The position numbers were made by a program, and so were the translations under genes. Below are positions 6,368-14,592 of a DNA stretch of 20,188 bases, in pieces. Within the stretch, counting starts at the first letter, position 1. Each line of letters begins with the position of its first letter. The DNA comes from Candidatus Segatella mututuai (GTDB lineage: Bacteria > Bacteroidota > Bacteroidia > Bacteroidales > Bacteroidaceae). The notes under the pieces are model-generated. The model was not told the origin of the DNA. It was given only the letters and a program-made list of their open reading frames with translations, and did not search any database. The stretch is from assembly GCA_002439605.1 (NCBI GenBank), contig DJOI01000061.1:1-20188 (forward strand). The letters run 5' to 3'.

Positions 6368-7705
6368 GTGGACTACAAGAATATGAAATTCAGAATGTTC
6401 AATGGTTGCGACCGAGGATTATGCAAATGCGCTGTAGGTCGACAAGACCACCAATTGAACACATACGACTGGCTCGCCGACGTACCAGGCAACGCCGAGA
6501 GCACCGATCTCGTGGAAGTGCAATTCAAGAATACACGCAAGGGATACTACCACAACGTGAACAACCTGGACCTGAAGAAGGGCGACGTAGTAGCCGTGGA
6601 AGCCACCCCTGGACACGACATTGGTGTGGTGACCCTGACGGGGAGACTCGTGAAACTGCAAATAAAGAAAGCCAACCTGCGCTCCGCCGACGACATCAAA
6701 CGCATCTACCGCATAGCCAAGCCCGTTGACATCGAGAAGTGGGAAGAGGCCAAGAGCCGCGAGCACGGCACAATGATACAGAGCCGGCAAATAGCCAAAG
6801 ACTTGGGACTGAAGATGAAGATTGGCGATGTGGAGTACCAAGGGGACGGCAACAAGGCCATCTTCTACTACATAGCCGACGAGCGAGTTGACTTCCGCCA
6901 GCTTATCAAGGTGTTGGCTGAAACTTTCCATGTGCGCATCGAGATGAAGCAGATTGGCGCGCGACAGGAAGCAGGACGCATCGGAGGAACAGGACCGTGC
7001 GGACGAGAGCTGTGTTGCGCCACCTGGATGAAAAACTTTGTGAGCGTAGGCACCAACGCAGCCCGTTTCCAGGACATCTCGCTCAACCCACAGAAGTTGG
7101 CTGGCATGTGCGCCAAACTCAAATGCTGTCTTAACTACGAGGTAGACAACTATGTGGAAGCCAGCAAGAAGCTGCCTCCGAAGGATGCGCTCCTGCAGAC
7201 AGCCGACAGCGAATACCACCAGTTCAAGGTAGACATCTTGTCTGGTCTCATCACCTACTCCACCGACAAGAACTTGGCCTCCAACCTGGAGACCATCAGC
7301 TCCGAACGTGCATGGGAAATCATCAAGATGAACAAGGACGGCGAAAAACCGCTGAGCCTCATCGAGAATGGCAAGGCAAAACCAGCCCCCAAGTCGAGCG
7401 ACCTCTTGGCAGAGGCTGACTTGAGCCGTTTTGACAAGGCGAAGAAGAAAAAGAAGAACAACAACCGCCAAAACAACCGGAAGCGAACCGTACAGGGAGA
7501 GAACCGCCAGCAAGGTGAAAACCGTGCCGACGACAAACAGCTGGGCGAAAACCGCCAAAATCGCCAGCAGAACAATCGCAGACGAAACAACAACCGTCCT
7601 CGCCCACAAATGGGAGAAAACAACAAGGAAGAGGTCAACAAGGCTAAAGCCAATAAAGAAAAAGCCAACAAGGGCGGAGAGAGCAAGGCTCCAAACAAAG
7701 AATAA
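6368..7705 (+). CDS. ricT: RicT/PSP1-domain protein with long basic tail
   Basis: This protein of about 445 residues has the PSP1 C-terminal domain. In Bacillus its relative RicT (YaaT) works with RicA and RicF as an Fe-S complex that tunes RNase Y and mRNA processing. Seen here: VEVQFKNTRKGYYHN, VVAVEATPGHDIGVVTLTG, and clustered cysteines at C14/C19/C21, C211/C216/C217 (GPCGRELCC) and C248/C253/C254 (CAKLKCC), matching the family's cluster ligands. The last ~85 residues are low-complexity K/N/Q/R/E (for example KKKKKNNNRQNNRKR), probably disordered and RNA-binding. I chose the GTG at 6368 because V/M-DYKNMKF resembles the start of Bacteroidales relatives; the ATG at 6383 is the alternative. 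Much upstream sequence is open in this frame but overlaps holB and is not coding. gldH follows after 72 bases. Confidence 0.88.
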   Translation: MDYKNMKFRMFNGCDRGLCKCAVGRQDHQLNTYDWLADVPGNAESTDLVEVQFKNTRKGYYHNVNNLDLKKGDVVAVEATPGHDIGVVTLTGRLVKLQIKKANLRSADDIKRIYRIAKPVDIEKWEEAKSREHGTMIQSRQIAKDLGLKMKIGDVEYQGDGNKAIFYYIADERVDFRQLIKVLAETFHVRIEMKQIGARQEAGRIGGTGPCGRELCCATWMKNFVSVGTNAARFQDISLNPQKLAGMCAKLKCCLNYEVDNYVEASKKLPPKDALLQTADSEYHQFKVDILSGLITYSTDKNLASNLETISSERAWEIIKMNKDGEKPLSLIENGKAKPAPKSSDLLAEADLSRFDKAKKKKKNNNRQNNRKRTVQGENRQQGENRADDKQLGENRQNRQQNNRRRNNNRPRPQMGENNKEEVNKAKANKEKANKGGESKAPNKE

Positions 7706-7777
7706 CAGAACGGTCCTTCCTGTGATTTGCGACAACAAAGCCACGGAAGGGAAACAAAACTTAGAGCAAGACATGAA

Positions 7778-8272
7778 ATGAAGCGACGGGGCTATAACAT
7801 AAGTATTATCATGGGGGCTGTGATGCTCTTCCACTCGTGCAGCGAAACTTTGGTGTACGACCAATACGAGCATACCCCTATCACAGGGTGGGAGAAGAAC
7901 GACGTGCTCTCGTTCGACATCCCGCCGTTGAAGGCATCAGGCACGTACGAGCAACAGCTGGGACTCAGGGTGACTGGAAACTACCCTTTCATGGGGCTGA
8001 CGCTTATCGTAGAACAAAGCATCTTTCCGAAAGCCAAAGTTCAAAACGCCAGGAAAGTTGATAAATCGGACACCATACAATGCGACTTGATAGACAAGAG
8101 CGGAGCCACCAAGGGGCAAGGCATCAGTTTTTATCAATACAACTTCCCCATCAACACCTACGACTTCACATCCGGCGACTCCATCCACATCACTGTCAAG
8201 CACAACATGAAGCGAGAGATTCTTCCTGGCATCAGCGACATCGGAATCAAGATGAACCGCATGGGAGAATAA
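7778..8272 (+). CDS. gldH: gliding-motility-type lipoprotein GldH
   Basis: This 164-residue lipoprotein has signal MKRRGYNISIIMGAVMLFHS and acceptor Cys21 (LFHSC). It matches the GldH family in its start (SETLVYDQYEHTP), the FDIPPLKASGTYEQQLGLRV strand pair, TLIVEQSIFP, the DTIQCDLID segment and GISFYQYNFPI. GldH is needed for gliding in Flavobacterium, but it is kept in non-gliding Bacteroidales, where its job in the envelope is not settled. The ATG at 7778 is preferred: the in-frame ATG at 7727 would put 17 charged residues before the signal peptide. It is last in the metF-holB-ricT-gldH unit and is closed by the strong terminator at 8297. Confidence 0.88.
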   Translation: MKRRGYNISIIMGAVMLFHSCSETLVYDQYEHTPITGWEKNDVLSFDIPPLKASGTYEQQLGLRVTGNYPFMGLTLIVEQSIFPKAKVQNARKVDKSDTIQCDLIDKSGATKGQGISFYQYNFPINTYDFTSGDSIHITVKHNMKREILPGISDIGIKMNRMGE

Positions 8273-8296
8273 GACAAGCGCGACATCCATGATGCC

Positions 8297-8338
8297 AAAG
8301 GGCAAAAGCAGAATGTAACATTCGCTTTTGCCCTTTTT
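8297..8338. terminator. strong bidirectional terminator between gldH and rodA
   Basis: AAAGGGCAAAAGC (8297-8309) and GAATG (8311-8315) pair with CATTC (8319-8323) and GCTTTTGCCCTTT (8324-8336) around a TAA loop; one A is bulged. That is about 18 pairs. The plus strand ends in TTTTT, and the A run at the left provides T on the minus strand, so it can end both convergent units. Confidence 0.92.
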
Positions 8339-8366
8339 CGATTTCTTATATTATCCTGTTGCTCCC

Positions 8367-9836
8367 TCACGCGCTCGCCAAGTTTCTCCCCGCATCGATT
8401 CTGAGGAAGATAAAGAGAAGAATGGTAAAACCCCAGAGCGACGACCCACCGTAACTGAAGAACGGGAGAGGAATACCTATGACAGGTGTGAGCCCCAACA
8501 CCATACCTACATTGATAAACAAATGGAAGAGGAAGATACTGAGCACACAATAACCATACACACGCCCAAACTTAAAAGGTTGTCGCTCGGCAAGAATGAT
8601 CAGCCTGATTATCAAAGCCAGGAAAAGCAGCAACACACCTGCAGAGCCCAAGAATCCTTCCTCCTCGCCCACGGTACAGAAGATGAAGTCGGTGTCCTGC
8701 TCGGGCACGAATTTCAGTTTGGTCTGCGTGCCATTGAGGAAGCCTTTTCCCTGCAGGCCTCCCGAACCTATCGCTATCTCACTTTGGTGCACATTATAAC
8801 CAGCGCCAGCCAAGTCTTCCTCCAGTCCCAAAAGTACATTGATACGCACACGTTGGTGAGGTTCCATCACATTGTTGAGCACATAGTCGGCCGAATAGAA
8901 GAATGCCAAGGAGCCCAAGGCGAAGACGGCTATGACATAATAATTTCTGATGCGAGAGGCCAAGCCCTGATAAAGAAGAAAACCTATAAGAAGCAAACTT
9001 ACGCCAAGTTGGACATAGGTTACATCGAAAGGAATGACATAAACCGAGAACAGCAGGCATCCCAATGTTATGCCCACGGCATAGAGAAGCATCTGCAAAG
9101 TTTGCCGCCCGTTATGGACATAAGTGCCCACCATGCCTGCGGAGAAGACTTGCACAAGCAGAAGCACCACAAACTCGCCCACCGACGTTTGTCCATCCCA
9201 CATCATCACATTTTCGTACTTCACTCCTACCACGAAATAAAGCACCATGGCAACGGCAGTGAAGAGAACGCCACCAGGCATTCCCTCACGATAGAACATG
9301 AGGAAAAAGGCTGAATAAACGAGGGCCGACCCTGTTTCCCGCTGTCCCACGATGCATATCATCGGCAAGACAATGATAAAGGCTGCCACACAAAAGTCCT
9401 TCATGCGATGGATATTAAAGCCATAGCTCGACATGAATTTGGAAATGGCAAGTGCCGTGGCAAACTTGGCGAACTCGGCAGGCTGCAGTCGCAACGGACC
9501 GAGCACAAGCCACGACCGCGACCCCTTGATGCTATGCGGGTTGAAGATCGTGGCAAATAGCAGCAACACCAAGGCCGCATAGATGACATACGAAAAGGTG
9601 TCGTAGAACCTGTCGTCGAGCAACAAGATGACCAAGCCAAGCATGATCGAGGTTCCTATCCAGATAATCTGCATCCCCGAACGAGAGTCAAGGCTGAAAA
9701 TATCATTGTCGCCATAGGTATAGCTGGCGCCACATACGCTTATCCATCCAAAGGCGAGAAGCGCCAGATAGATGCCTACCGTCCACCAGTCGAGCGAACG
9801 AAGCACGCCTTGTTGTCTGTTGTCTGTTTGAACCAT
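8367..9836 (-). CDS. rodA: peptidoglycan glycosyltransferase RodA
   Basis: This 489-residue SEDS-family membrane protein polymerises glycan strands from lipid II during lateral wall growth, in complex with PBP2. Seen: SLDWWTVGIYLALLAFG (TM1), KGSRSWLVLGPLRLQPAEFA, GQRETGSALVY, and the catalytic-loop region LGLEEDLAGAGYNVHQSEI. In it D341 aligns with the essential Asp262 of E. coli RodA (ESDPLGAGYHIIQS). GKGFLNGTQTKLKFVPEQD, TDFIFCTVGEEEGFLG and the closing PFFSYGGSS are also typical. The protein is longer than the usual 370-420 residues because of extra hydrophobic segments in the middle (about residues 215-300), common in Bacteroidetes. It is the last gene of the elongation locus. Confidence 0.95.
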   Translation of the reverse strand: MVQTDNRQQGVLRSLDWWTVGIYLALLAFGWISVCGASYTYGDNDIFSLDSRSGMQIIWIGTSIMLGLVILLLDDRFYDTFSYVIYAALVLLLFATIFNPHSIKGSRSWLVLGPLRLQPAEFAKFATALAISKFMSSYGFNIHRMKDFCVAAFIIVLPMICIVGQRETGSALVYSAFFLMFYREGMPGGVLFTAVAMVLYFVVGVKYENVMMWDGQTSVGEFVVLLLVQVFSAGMVGTYVHNGRQTLQMLLYAVGITLGCLLFSVYVIPFDVTYVQLGVSLLLIGFLLYQGLASRIRNYYVIAVFALGSLAFFYSADYVLNNVMEPHQRVRINVLLGLEEDLAGAGYNVHQSEIAIGSGGLQGKGFLNGTQTKLKFVPEQDTDFIFCTVGEEEGFLGSAGVLLLFLALIIRLIILAERQPFKFGRVYGYCVLSIFLFHLFINVGMVLGLTPVIGIPLPFFSYGGSSLWGFTILLFIFLRIDAGRNLASA

Positions 9837-9942
9837 GTTACTTATTCAAGTTTTAGCGAGTTCGGAATTTTCACAAGTCTTTGAAGAGGCGGTCGCTTCC
9901 GTTGGCCGGCAAGGAAAGCCACCACACGATTTTTCCGCCCAT

Positions 9943-11793
9943 TTACCTGCTGCTTGAGCCATAGGCGATTCTCCTTGCCTGCATCTGTGCTGCCTGAGAC
10001 TCCGAGGCCGGCGACAGCTTGCCCTTGATGTATTGCTCCATCATGAGTCCGCCAATAGGAACGCCATAGTCGGCTCCCCATCCTCCATTCTCCACATATA
10101 CGGCGATGGCAATCTTTGGATTGTTCATGGGCGCAAAGCCCATGAACACGGAGTGGTCGTGGCCGCGGTTCTGCGCCGTTCCCGTCTTGCCGCAAGGCTC
10201 GAAGTCGTAACGCGCAAGCATCCTGCACGTTCCCTTCAGCGCCGAGCTGCGCATACCCGCCACCACATAGTTGTATGCCTTTCTCGAAGCCATCGTATAG
10301 TGCCGGCGAGTGTAGAGGGGGTCGAGCGGCTCGCCCTCCACCTTGCGCACCACGTGGGGCGCATAATAATATCCCCTGTTGGCAATGGTGGCTCCCAGGT
10401 TGGCTATCTGCAGCGGGGTGAGGTTCACCTCTCCCTGCCCGATGGAGATGCTGATGATGGTCAGTCCGTTCCACGAGCCGTGGTAAGCCTTGTCGTAGAA
10501 TTCCGCATTGGGAATCAACCCTCGTTTCTCGCCTGGCAGGTCGATGCCAAGCTTGTATCCGAAGCCCATGCTCTTCATATAGTCGCGCCAGGTGTTCATC
10601 GCCACTTGCACGTTAGGATACTTGCGCCTGTTGCTCATCATGTAATAGAGTCCCCAGCAGAAATAACCGTTGCAGGAAGTGCTGATGGCATCCACGAGCG
10701 CAATGGGCGAAGGGTGCCCGTGGCATCCCACGTGAAGCCCCTTGTAAGAGAATCCATGATGGCAGGGGAAAGCCGTGCTCGGCGTGATGATTCCTTCGGT
10801 GAGATAAGTCAGAGCCTGGGTGGTCTTGAAGGTGGAGCCTGGTGGATACTGTCCCATGATGCTTCGGTTGAGCAGCGGTTTCCAAGGGTCGTGCGAAAGA
10901 TATCGGTGCATCTTGCCGCGCATCTTGCCCACCAACTTACGCGGGTCGTAAGACGGCGACGACACCATGGCAAGCACCTCTCCCGTGCGTGGGTCGATGG
11001 CCACGATGCTGCCTATCTTGCCCTGCAGGAGCCTCTCTCCAAGAGCCTGCAGGTTCAGGTCGATGCCCAACGTGAGGTCTTTGCCCGCCACTGGGCGGCG
11101 GTCGAACTTGCCATGCTGGTAGCTTCCCTGTATTCGCCCGTGGGCATCGCGAAGCTTTATCTTGATGCCCTTCTCCCCCCTGAGCTGTTTCTCGTAGTAT
11201 TTCTCCACGCCGAGCTTGCCTATGTAGTCGCCAGGCTGGTAATAGCTGTCGTCCTCTATGTCGCTCTCCGACACCTCGCCCACATCTCCGAGCACATGGG
11301 CGGCATAGGGGTAGGCGTATTCACGTATGCTTCGCTTCTGCACATAGAAGCCCGGGAAGCGGAACATCTTTTCCTGGAACACACTGAACTCCTTGTCGGA
11401 CAGCTGCCCCATGAAGAGCTGCTGGGTGTATCGGGAATACCCCGGGTTCTTGGAACGATCCTTGATGTCGTTCATGCGTTGTATGAAAAACTCCTTGCTG
11501 ATGCCAAGCGAGTTGCAGAAGTCCATCGTGTCGAGTCTTCCGCTCTCCTCGTTCATCACCACCATGATGTCGTAAGACGGCTGGTTGTACACCATCAGCT
11601 TGCCGTTTCTGTCGTAGATTGCGCCACGCGACGGAAATTCCACCTGCTTGAGGAAGGCGTTGCTGTCGGCGTTTTTCTTATAGTCGTCGCTCATAATCTG
11701 CAACGCAAAGAGCCGAATGATGTAAATGGTCACGATTCCTATGGCCACTCCACCTATCACAAACTTACGTTTCTCAAGATTATAATCGATCAT
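9943..11793 (-). CDS. mrdA: penicillin-binding protein 2 (cell-elongation transpeptidase)
   Basis: This 616-residue class B PBP cross-links new peptidoglycan during elongation and partners RodA. It has one N-terminal membrane anchor (about residues 11-32) and a pedestal domain starting SRGAIYDRNGKLMVYN. The transpeptidase domain has all three active-site motifs: PGSTFK (Ser320 nucleophile, Lys323), S373-C-N375 and K536-T-G538 in CGKTGTAQN. Family marks DLPGEKRGLIP and SISIGQGEVNLTPLQIAN are intact. The tail after about residue 590 is Q/A/S/R-rich and short. It sits between mreD (137 bases upstream) and rodA (106 bases downstream); the 9837-9942 gap shows no gene or clear signal. Confidence 0.95.
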   Translation of the reverse strand: MIDYNLEKRKFVIGGVAIGIVTIYIIRLFALQIMSDDYKKNADSNAFLKQVEFPSRGAIYDRNGKLMVYNQPSYDIMVVMNEESGRLDTMDFCNSLGISKEFFIQRMNDIKDRSKNPGYSRYTQQLFMGQLSDKEFSVFQEKMFRFPGFYVQKRSIREYAYPYAAHVLGDVGEVSESDIEDDSYYQPGDYIGKLGVEKYYEKQLRGEKGIKIKLRDAHGRIQGSYQHGKFDRRPVAGKDLTLGIDLNLQALGERLLQGKIGSIVAIDPRTGEVLAMVSSPSYDPRKLVGKMRGKMHRYLSHDPWKPLLNRSIMGQYPPGSTFKTTQALTYLTEGIITPSTAFPCHHGFSYKGLHVGCHGHPSPIALVDAISTSCNGYFCWGLYYMMSNRRKYPNVQVAMNTWRDYMKSMGFGYKLGIDLPGEKRGLIPNAEFYDKAYHGSWNGLTIISISIGQGEVNLTPLQIANLGATIANRGYYYAPHVVRKVEGEPLDPLYTRRHYTMASRKAYNYVVAGMRSSALKGTCRMLARYDFEPCGKTGTAQNRGHDHSVFMGFAPMNNPKIAIAVYVENGGWGADYGVPIGGLMMEQYIKGKLSPASESQAAQMQARRIAYGSSSR

Positions 11794-11911
11794 AATACCT
11801 ATTTATATCATTTACCCTTGCTCTCTCAATCCTATGTACCACCTTTATATATATTACATATCATCATTCCATGTGCTTGTTCCACGGGGGGGCGAAGAGA
11901 GAAGGCGAAGG

Positions 11912-11925
11912 AGGGGCAAGCCCCT
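11912..11925 (-). other. GC-rich hairpin just after mreD stop
   Basis: AGGGGC-loop-GCCCCT, a 6-pair perfect hairpin with a 2-base loop sequence, 4 bases after the mreD stop codon. No T tract follows on the minus strand, so read-through into mrdA is expected; it may be a processing or pausing site. The rest of the 136-base mreD-mrdA gap holds only AT-rich sequence next to the mrdA start. Confidence 0.4.
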
Positions 11926-11929
11926 AACT

Positions 11930-12424
11930 CTACTTGTGCACGTTCTCGATGGCCATCAGCAACACATAGGTGAGAGCCGCACTGCCCACGATGCATTCCA
12001 GCCACTGCAACCAATTAAAGAAATTGAAGGTTTCGAGCGTGAAAAAGAGCAGGCAATAAATCACCACGATGGCGAGCGAATACCAAAAGTAAGCGCTTCC
12101 AAGCGTACGCACGCCTGGAAGCAAATCGTCGGAGCTGTCGCGGGGCAGGAACAGCTCGAGCAGATAAGGCTGCAAGAGAGCTATCGCCGTCATGGAGCCC
12201 GCCGCCACGCCTGGAGTGTTGGCGAATACATCGACACCCAGCCCCAGGGCGAAGCTCCACAGCAACACTTGCCAGCGGGGCGTGTTGCGACGAAAGTGGA
12301 GCACGAACATGATGTACAGAAGCGGCGTGGCGCAATGGAACAGGTGTATGTGGTTACACACCAGTCCTTGCACCACCAGGAGGGCGAAGAACACTCCCCA
12401 TCGCTTAACTATATCTATACTCAT
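11930..12424 (-). CDS. mreD: rod shape-determining protein MreD
   Basis: This 164-residue, strongly hydrophobic protein has about five membrane segments (FFALLVVQGLVCNHIHLF, PLLYIMFVLHF, VLLWSFALGLGVDVF, YFWYSLAIVVIYCLLFF, CIVGSAALTYVLLM). The signature region is the F-A-L-G-L-x-V-D stretch followed by ANTPGVAAGSMTAIAL, typical of MreD/RodD proteins. It links MreC and MreB to the RodA-PBP2 machine in the inner membrane. Position directly after mreC and before mrdA supports the call. The start codon lies at the foot of a predicted hairpin (12424-12445). Confidence 0.88.
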   Translation of the reverse strand: MSIDIVKRWGVFFALLVVQGLVCNHIHLFHCATPLLYIMFVLHFRRNTPRWQVLLWSFALGLGVDVFANTPGVAAGSMTAIALLQPYLLELFLPRDSSDDLLPGVRTLGSAYFWYSLAIVVIYCLLFFTLETFNFFNWLQWLECIVGSAALTYVLLMAIENVHK

Positions 12425-12445
12425 TTTTCAAAAAGAATTGAAAAA
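12424..12445 (-). promoter_or_regulatory. hairpin abutting the mreD start codon
   Basis: TTTTTCAA (12424-12431) and TTGAAAAA (12438-12445) are perfect 8-base inverted arms with a 6-base loop. On the minus-strand message the hairpin ends at the A of the mreD AUG. It would cover the ribosome landing site, so mreD translation may be restrained or coupled to mreC. The 81-base mreC-mreD gap has no other clear signal. Confidence 0.4.
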
Positions 12446-12505
12446 GTGTTGTCTTTTTAAAAGAAAATCAGTTTCCGTCTCTGCGAAACGGCAGCGCGCA
12501 CGCAG

Positions 12506-13369
12506 CTACTGCGGCTTGATTGAATCCTGGGCGGCCCGCATCAAGTCGACGCGCTCCTGCAATGCCGAATCGTCGACAAGGCACACGTCGCGCAAGCGGG
12601 CGAAGTCGGTGGAAAGCCTTACCTGCACACGATACGACAAGCCATCGGCCGAATTGAACACATGCAACACCTTCCCCACCATTACTCCTGGAGGAAAGAC
12701 GGATGAATATCCACTCGTCACCACATTGTCGCCCAACTTGAAGTGGGCGTGCCTCGGCACGTCTTCGAGATAAGCCAACTGCGAGGAGCCTCCCCGCCAG
12801 CGCAAATAGCCGAAATACCCCCTGCGCTGTATGGTGCAGCTGATGTTGGAGCGGCTGTTGAGCACGGGGATGACGATGCTGTAATGCTTCGACACCAGGT
12901 AGACGATGCCCACCACGCCCAAGCCGCAAACCACGCCCATATCTCGCTTCACCCCGTCGGCTGAGCCCTTGTCTATGGTGACGAGGTTGTCGTACCTGTT
13001 CACCATGTTGGCCACGACCTTGGCGGGAAAGAGCCTGCATCCCTGGAACGGCGCCATGCCCGACAAGCGCGCCACGGCCGAATCCTTGCTGTGGGTGAGG
13101 CTGGCTATGCTGTCGTCGAGCAACCTTATCTGCTGCTCCAGGTAGGCATTGCGCTGGGTGAGCTGGCTGTTGACGCTCGAAAGCGAGAAATAGCTCTCCA
13201 CCGCCGAGTCCCACTCGTACATCTTGCCCGCCACGGCATTGGCCGACGAGAACCACACGCTGCCCTGGTAACTATTGTACCTGAAGAGCAACACCATGCT
13301 CGCCACCTCAAGCACAAAGAATACAAACCAATGGTTGTGCTTCGCCAGAAACTCTATAAGGTTGTGCAT
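12506..13369 (-). CDS. mreC: rod shape-determining protein MreC
   Basis: This 287-residue protein has a short cytosolic start, one membrane segment (about residues 13-31, WFVFFVLEVASMVLLF), a coiled-coil (about 58-95, including LTQRNAYLEQQIRLLDDSI) and the periplasmic beta-barrel domain. Typical MreC features are FQGCRLFPAKVVANMVNRYD, NLVTIDKGSADGVKRDMGVV, GVVGIVYLVSKHYSIVIPVL and GDNVVTSGYSSVFPPGVMVG. It scaffolds PBP2 and activates the RodA-PBP2 pair. It starts 39 bases after mreB. A stretch of about 25 residues beyond the barrel (QERVDLMRAAQDSIKPQ at the end) is charged. Confidence 0.94.
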   Translation of the reverse strand: MHNLIEFLAKHNHWFVFFVLEVASMVLLFRYNSYQGSVWFSSANAVAGKMYEWDSAVESYFSLSSVNSQLTQRNAYLEQQIRLLDDSIASLTHSKDSAVARLSGMAPFQGCRLFPAKVVANMVNRYDNLVTIDKGSADGVKRDMGVVCGLGVVGIVYLVSKHYSIVIPVLNSRSNISCTIQRRGYFGYLRWRGGSSQLAYLEDVPRHAHFKLGDNVVTSGYSSVFPPGVMVGKVLHVFNSADGLSYRVQVRLSTDFARLRDVCLVDDSALQERVDLMRAAQDSIKPQ

Positions 13370-13408
13370 ATTATGCTATATAGGATTCTCCGAGAGTCAG
13401 ACATCCGC

Positions 13409-14431
13409 TTACCTCATCAGGAACGAGAAGCGGTCCACGTTCTTCAAGGCGATGCCCGCGCCCTTGGCCACGCTGTGCAACGGATCCTCGGCGATGTGGA
13501 AAGGAATGTTGATCTTGGCTGTGAGACGTCTGTCGAGGCCACGGAGCAAGGCTCCACCACCAGAGAGCCAGATGCCGTTCTTCACGATGTCGGCATAGAG
13601 CTCGGGAGGGGTGTTCTCCAGCGCGGAGAGCACGGCGTTCTCTATCTTTGCCACCGTCTTGTCCAGGCACTGGGCTATCTCCTGATAGCACACGGGCACT
13701 TCCATGGGCAGCGCCGTGATGCGGTTTGGGCCGTGCACGATGAAGTCCTCGGGAGCCTCTTCGCCCAGGTCGGTCAGGGCAGAGCCCACGTGAATCTTGA
13801 TACGCTCGGCCATGCGCTCAGAAACCTTCACGTTGTGCTGACGGCTCATGTACTCCTGGATATCGGCTGTGAGGTCGTCGCCAGCAGTACGAATGGAGTT
13901 GTTGGACACTATCCCACCGAGAGAAATCACGGCGATTTCGGTAGAACCACCACCTATATCAACTATCATGTTGCCCTCTGGTGCCTCCACGTCGATACCA
14001 ATACCGATAGCGGCAGCCATAGGCTCGAAAATCAAGTAAACGTCACGACCGTCGGCATGCTCGGCAGAGTCGCGCACGGCACGAAGCTCCACCTCGGTAG
14101 AGCCAGAAGGCACACCGATAACCATGCGGAGTGAAGGTGAGAACAGACGGCTTCCAGTGTGAACCATCTTGATGAGTCCACGCATCATCTGCTCGCAGGC
14201 AGTAAAGTCGGCGATAACACCATCGCGCAAAGGACGGATTGTACGAATGTTATCATGAGTCTTCTCGTACATCATCTTCGCCTTCTCGCCCACGGCAATC
14301 ATCTTGTCGGTGCGGCGGTCGAGGGCCACGACCGAAGGTTCGTCCACCACGATCTTGTCATCGCTGATAATGATGGTGTTGGCGGTGCCCAAGTCCATTG
14401 CGATTTCCTGAATAAATGAAAAAAATCCCAT
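13409..14431 (-). CDS. mreB: rod shape-determining actin homologue MreB
   Basis: This 340-residue cytoskeletal ATPase forms membrane filaments that guide lateral wall synthesis. The N-terminal MGFFSFIQ is the amphipathic membrane-binding segment. Next come MDLGTANT (phosphate loop 1, residues 12-19), VGVPSGSTEVELRAVRDS-like segment, IFEPMAAAIGIG, IVDIGGGSTEIAVISLGG (phosphate 2) and the SGGGALLRGLD adenosine motif. I chose the ATG at 14431 because it gives the usual length and the usual start, and an AAAAGG Shine-Dalgarno lies just before it; the frame stays open to 14497 but that extension lacks homology. First of the mreBCD-mrdA-rodA run and 161 bases after the IMP cyclohydrolase gene. Confidence 0.96.
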   Translation of the reverse strand: MGFFSFIQEIAMDLGTANTIIISDDKIVVDEPSVVALDRRTDKMIAVGEKAKMMYEKTHDNIRTIRPLRDGVIADFTACEQMMRGLIKMVHTGSRLFSPSLRMVIGVPSGSTEVELRAVRDSAEHADGRDVYLIFEPMAAAIGIGIDVEAPEGNMIVDIGGGSTEIAVISLGGIVSNNSIRTAGDDLTADIQEYMSRQHNVKVSERMAERIKIHVGSALTDLGEEAPEDFIVHGPNRITALPMEVPVCYQEIAQCLDKTVAKIENAVLSALENTPPELYADIVKNGIWLSGGGALLRGLDRRLTAKINIPFHIAEDPLHSVAKGAGIALKNVDRFSFLMR

Positions 14432-14496
14432 TTTCCTTTTATAAAATGTAATACTAATATTTTTAAGCTTAAAAAATTCAATCTCCTTTAAAGACA

Positions 14497-14571
14497 CTAT
14501 CCGAGATGCCTTTCTTTCATTGAAGCAAAAGCATCTCGGAAGATTATCTTATAGGCTTGAGAGAGTTCCAT
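14497..14571 (-). CDS. possible 24-residue small protein between purH-type gene and mreB
   Basis: An ATG at 14571 preceded by GAGGAG at a 7-base spacing opens a 24-codon frame (MELSQAYKIIFRDAFASMKE and four more), ending TAG at 14497. A Shine-Dalgarno this good is rare in this window. The peptide would be a charged amphipathic helix. The inverted repeat 14500-14540 lies inside the frame, so translation could open or close that hairpin and act like a leader peptide for mreB. Chance is quite possible; no homologue is known to me. Confidence 0.25.
   Translation of the reverse strand: MELSQAYKIIFRDAFASMKERHLG
14500..14540 (-). promoter_or_regulatory. 10-base perfect hairpin in purH-mreB gap
   Basis: TCCGAGATGC (14500-14509) pairs perfectly with GCATCTCGGA (14531-14540); the 21-base loop can pair further (CTTT/AAAG, TTC/GAA). 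On the minus strand no T run follows (ATAGTGTC), so it is not a classical terminator. It may attenuate or process the message between the purine gene and the shape genes, or shield the 3' end of the upstream message. Confidence 0.5.
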
Positions 14572-14592
14572 CGGATTACTCCTCAGGCAAGA

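Noticed and set aside
6419..7873. 484-codon minus-strand frame opposite ricT
   Set aside because: Antisense to ricT, whose cysteine motifs are conserved. The composition (V/L-rich from reversed K/N codons) is an artefact.
10033..11973. 646-codon open frame on the plus strand
   Set aside because: It is the mirror of mrdA in an open codon phase. The minus-strand protein has all three PBP active-site motifs, while this translation has none.
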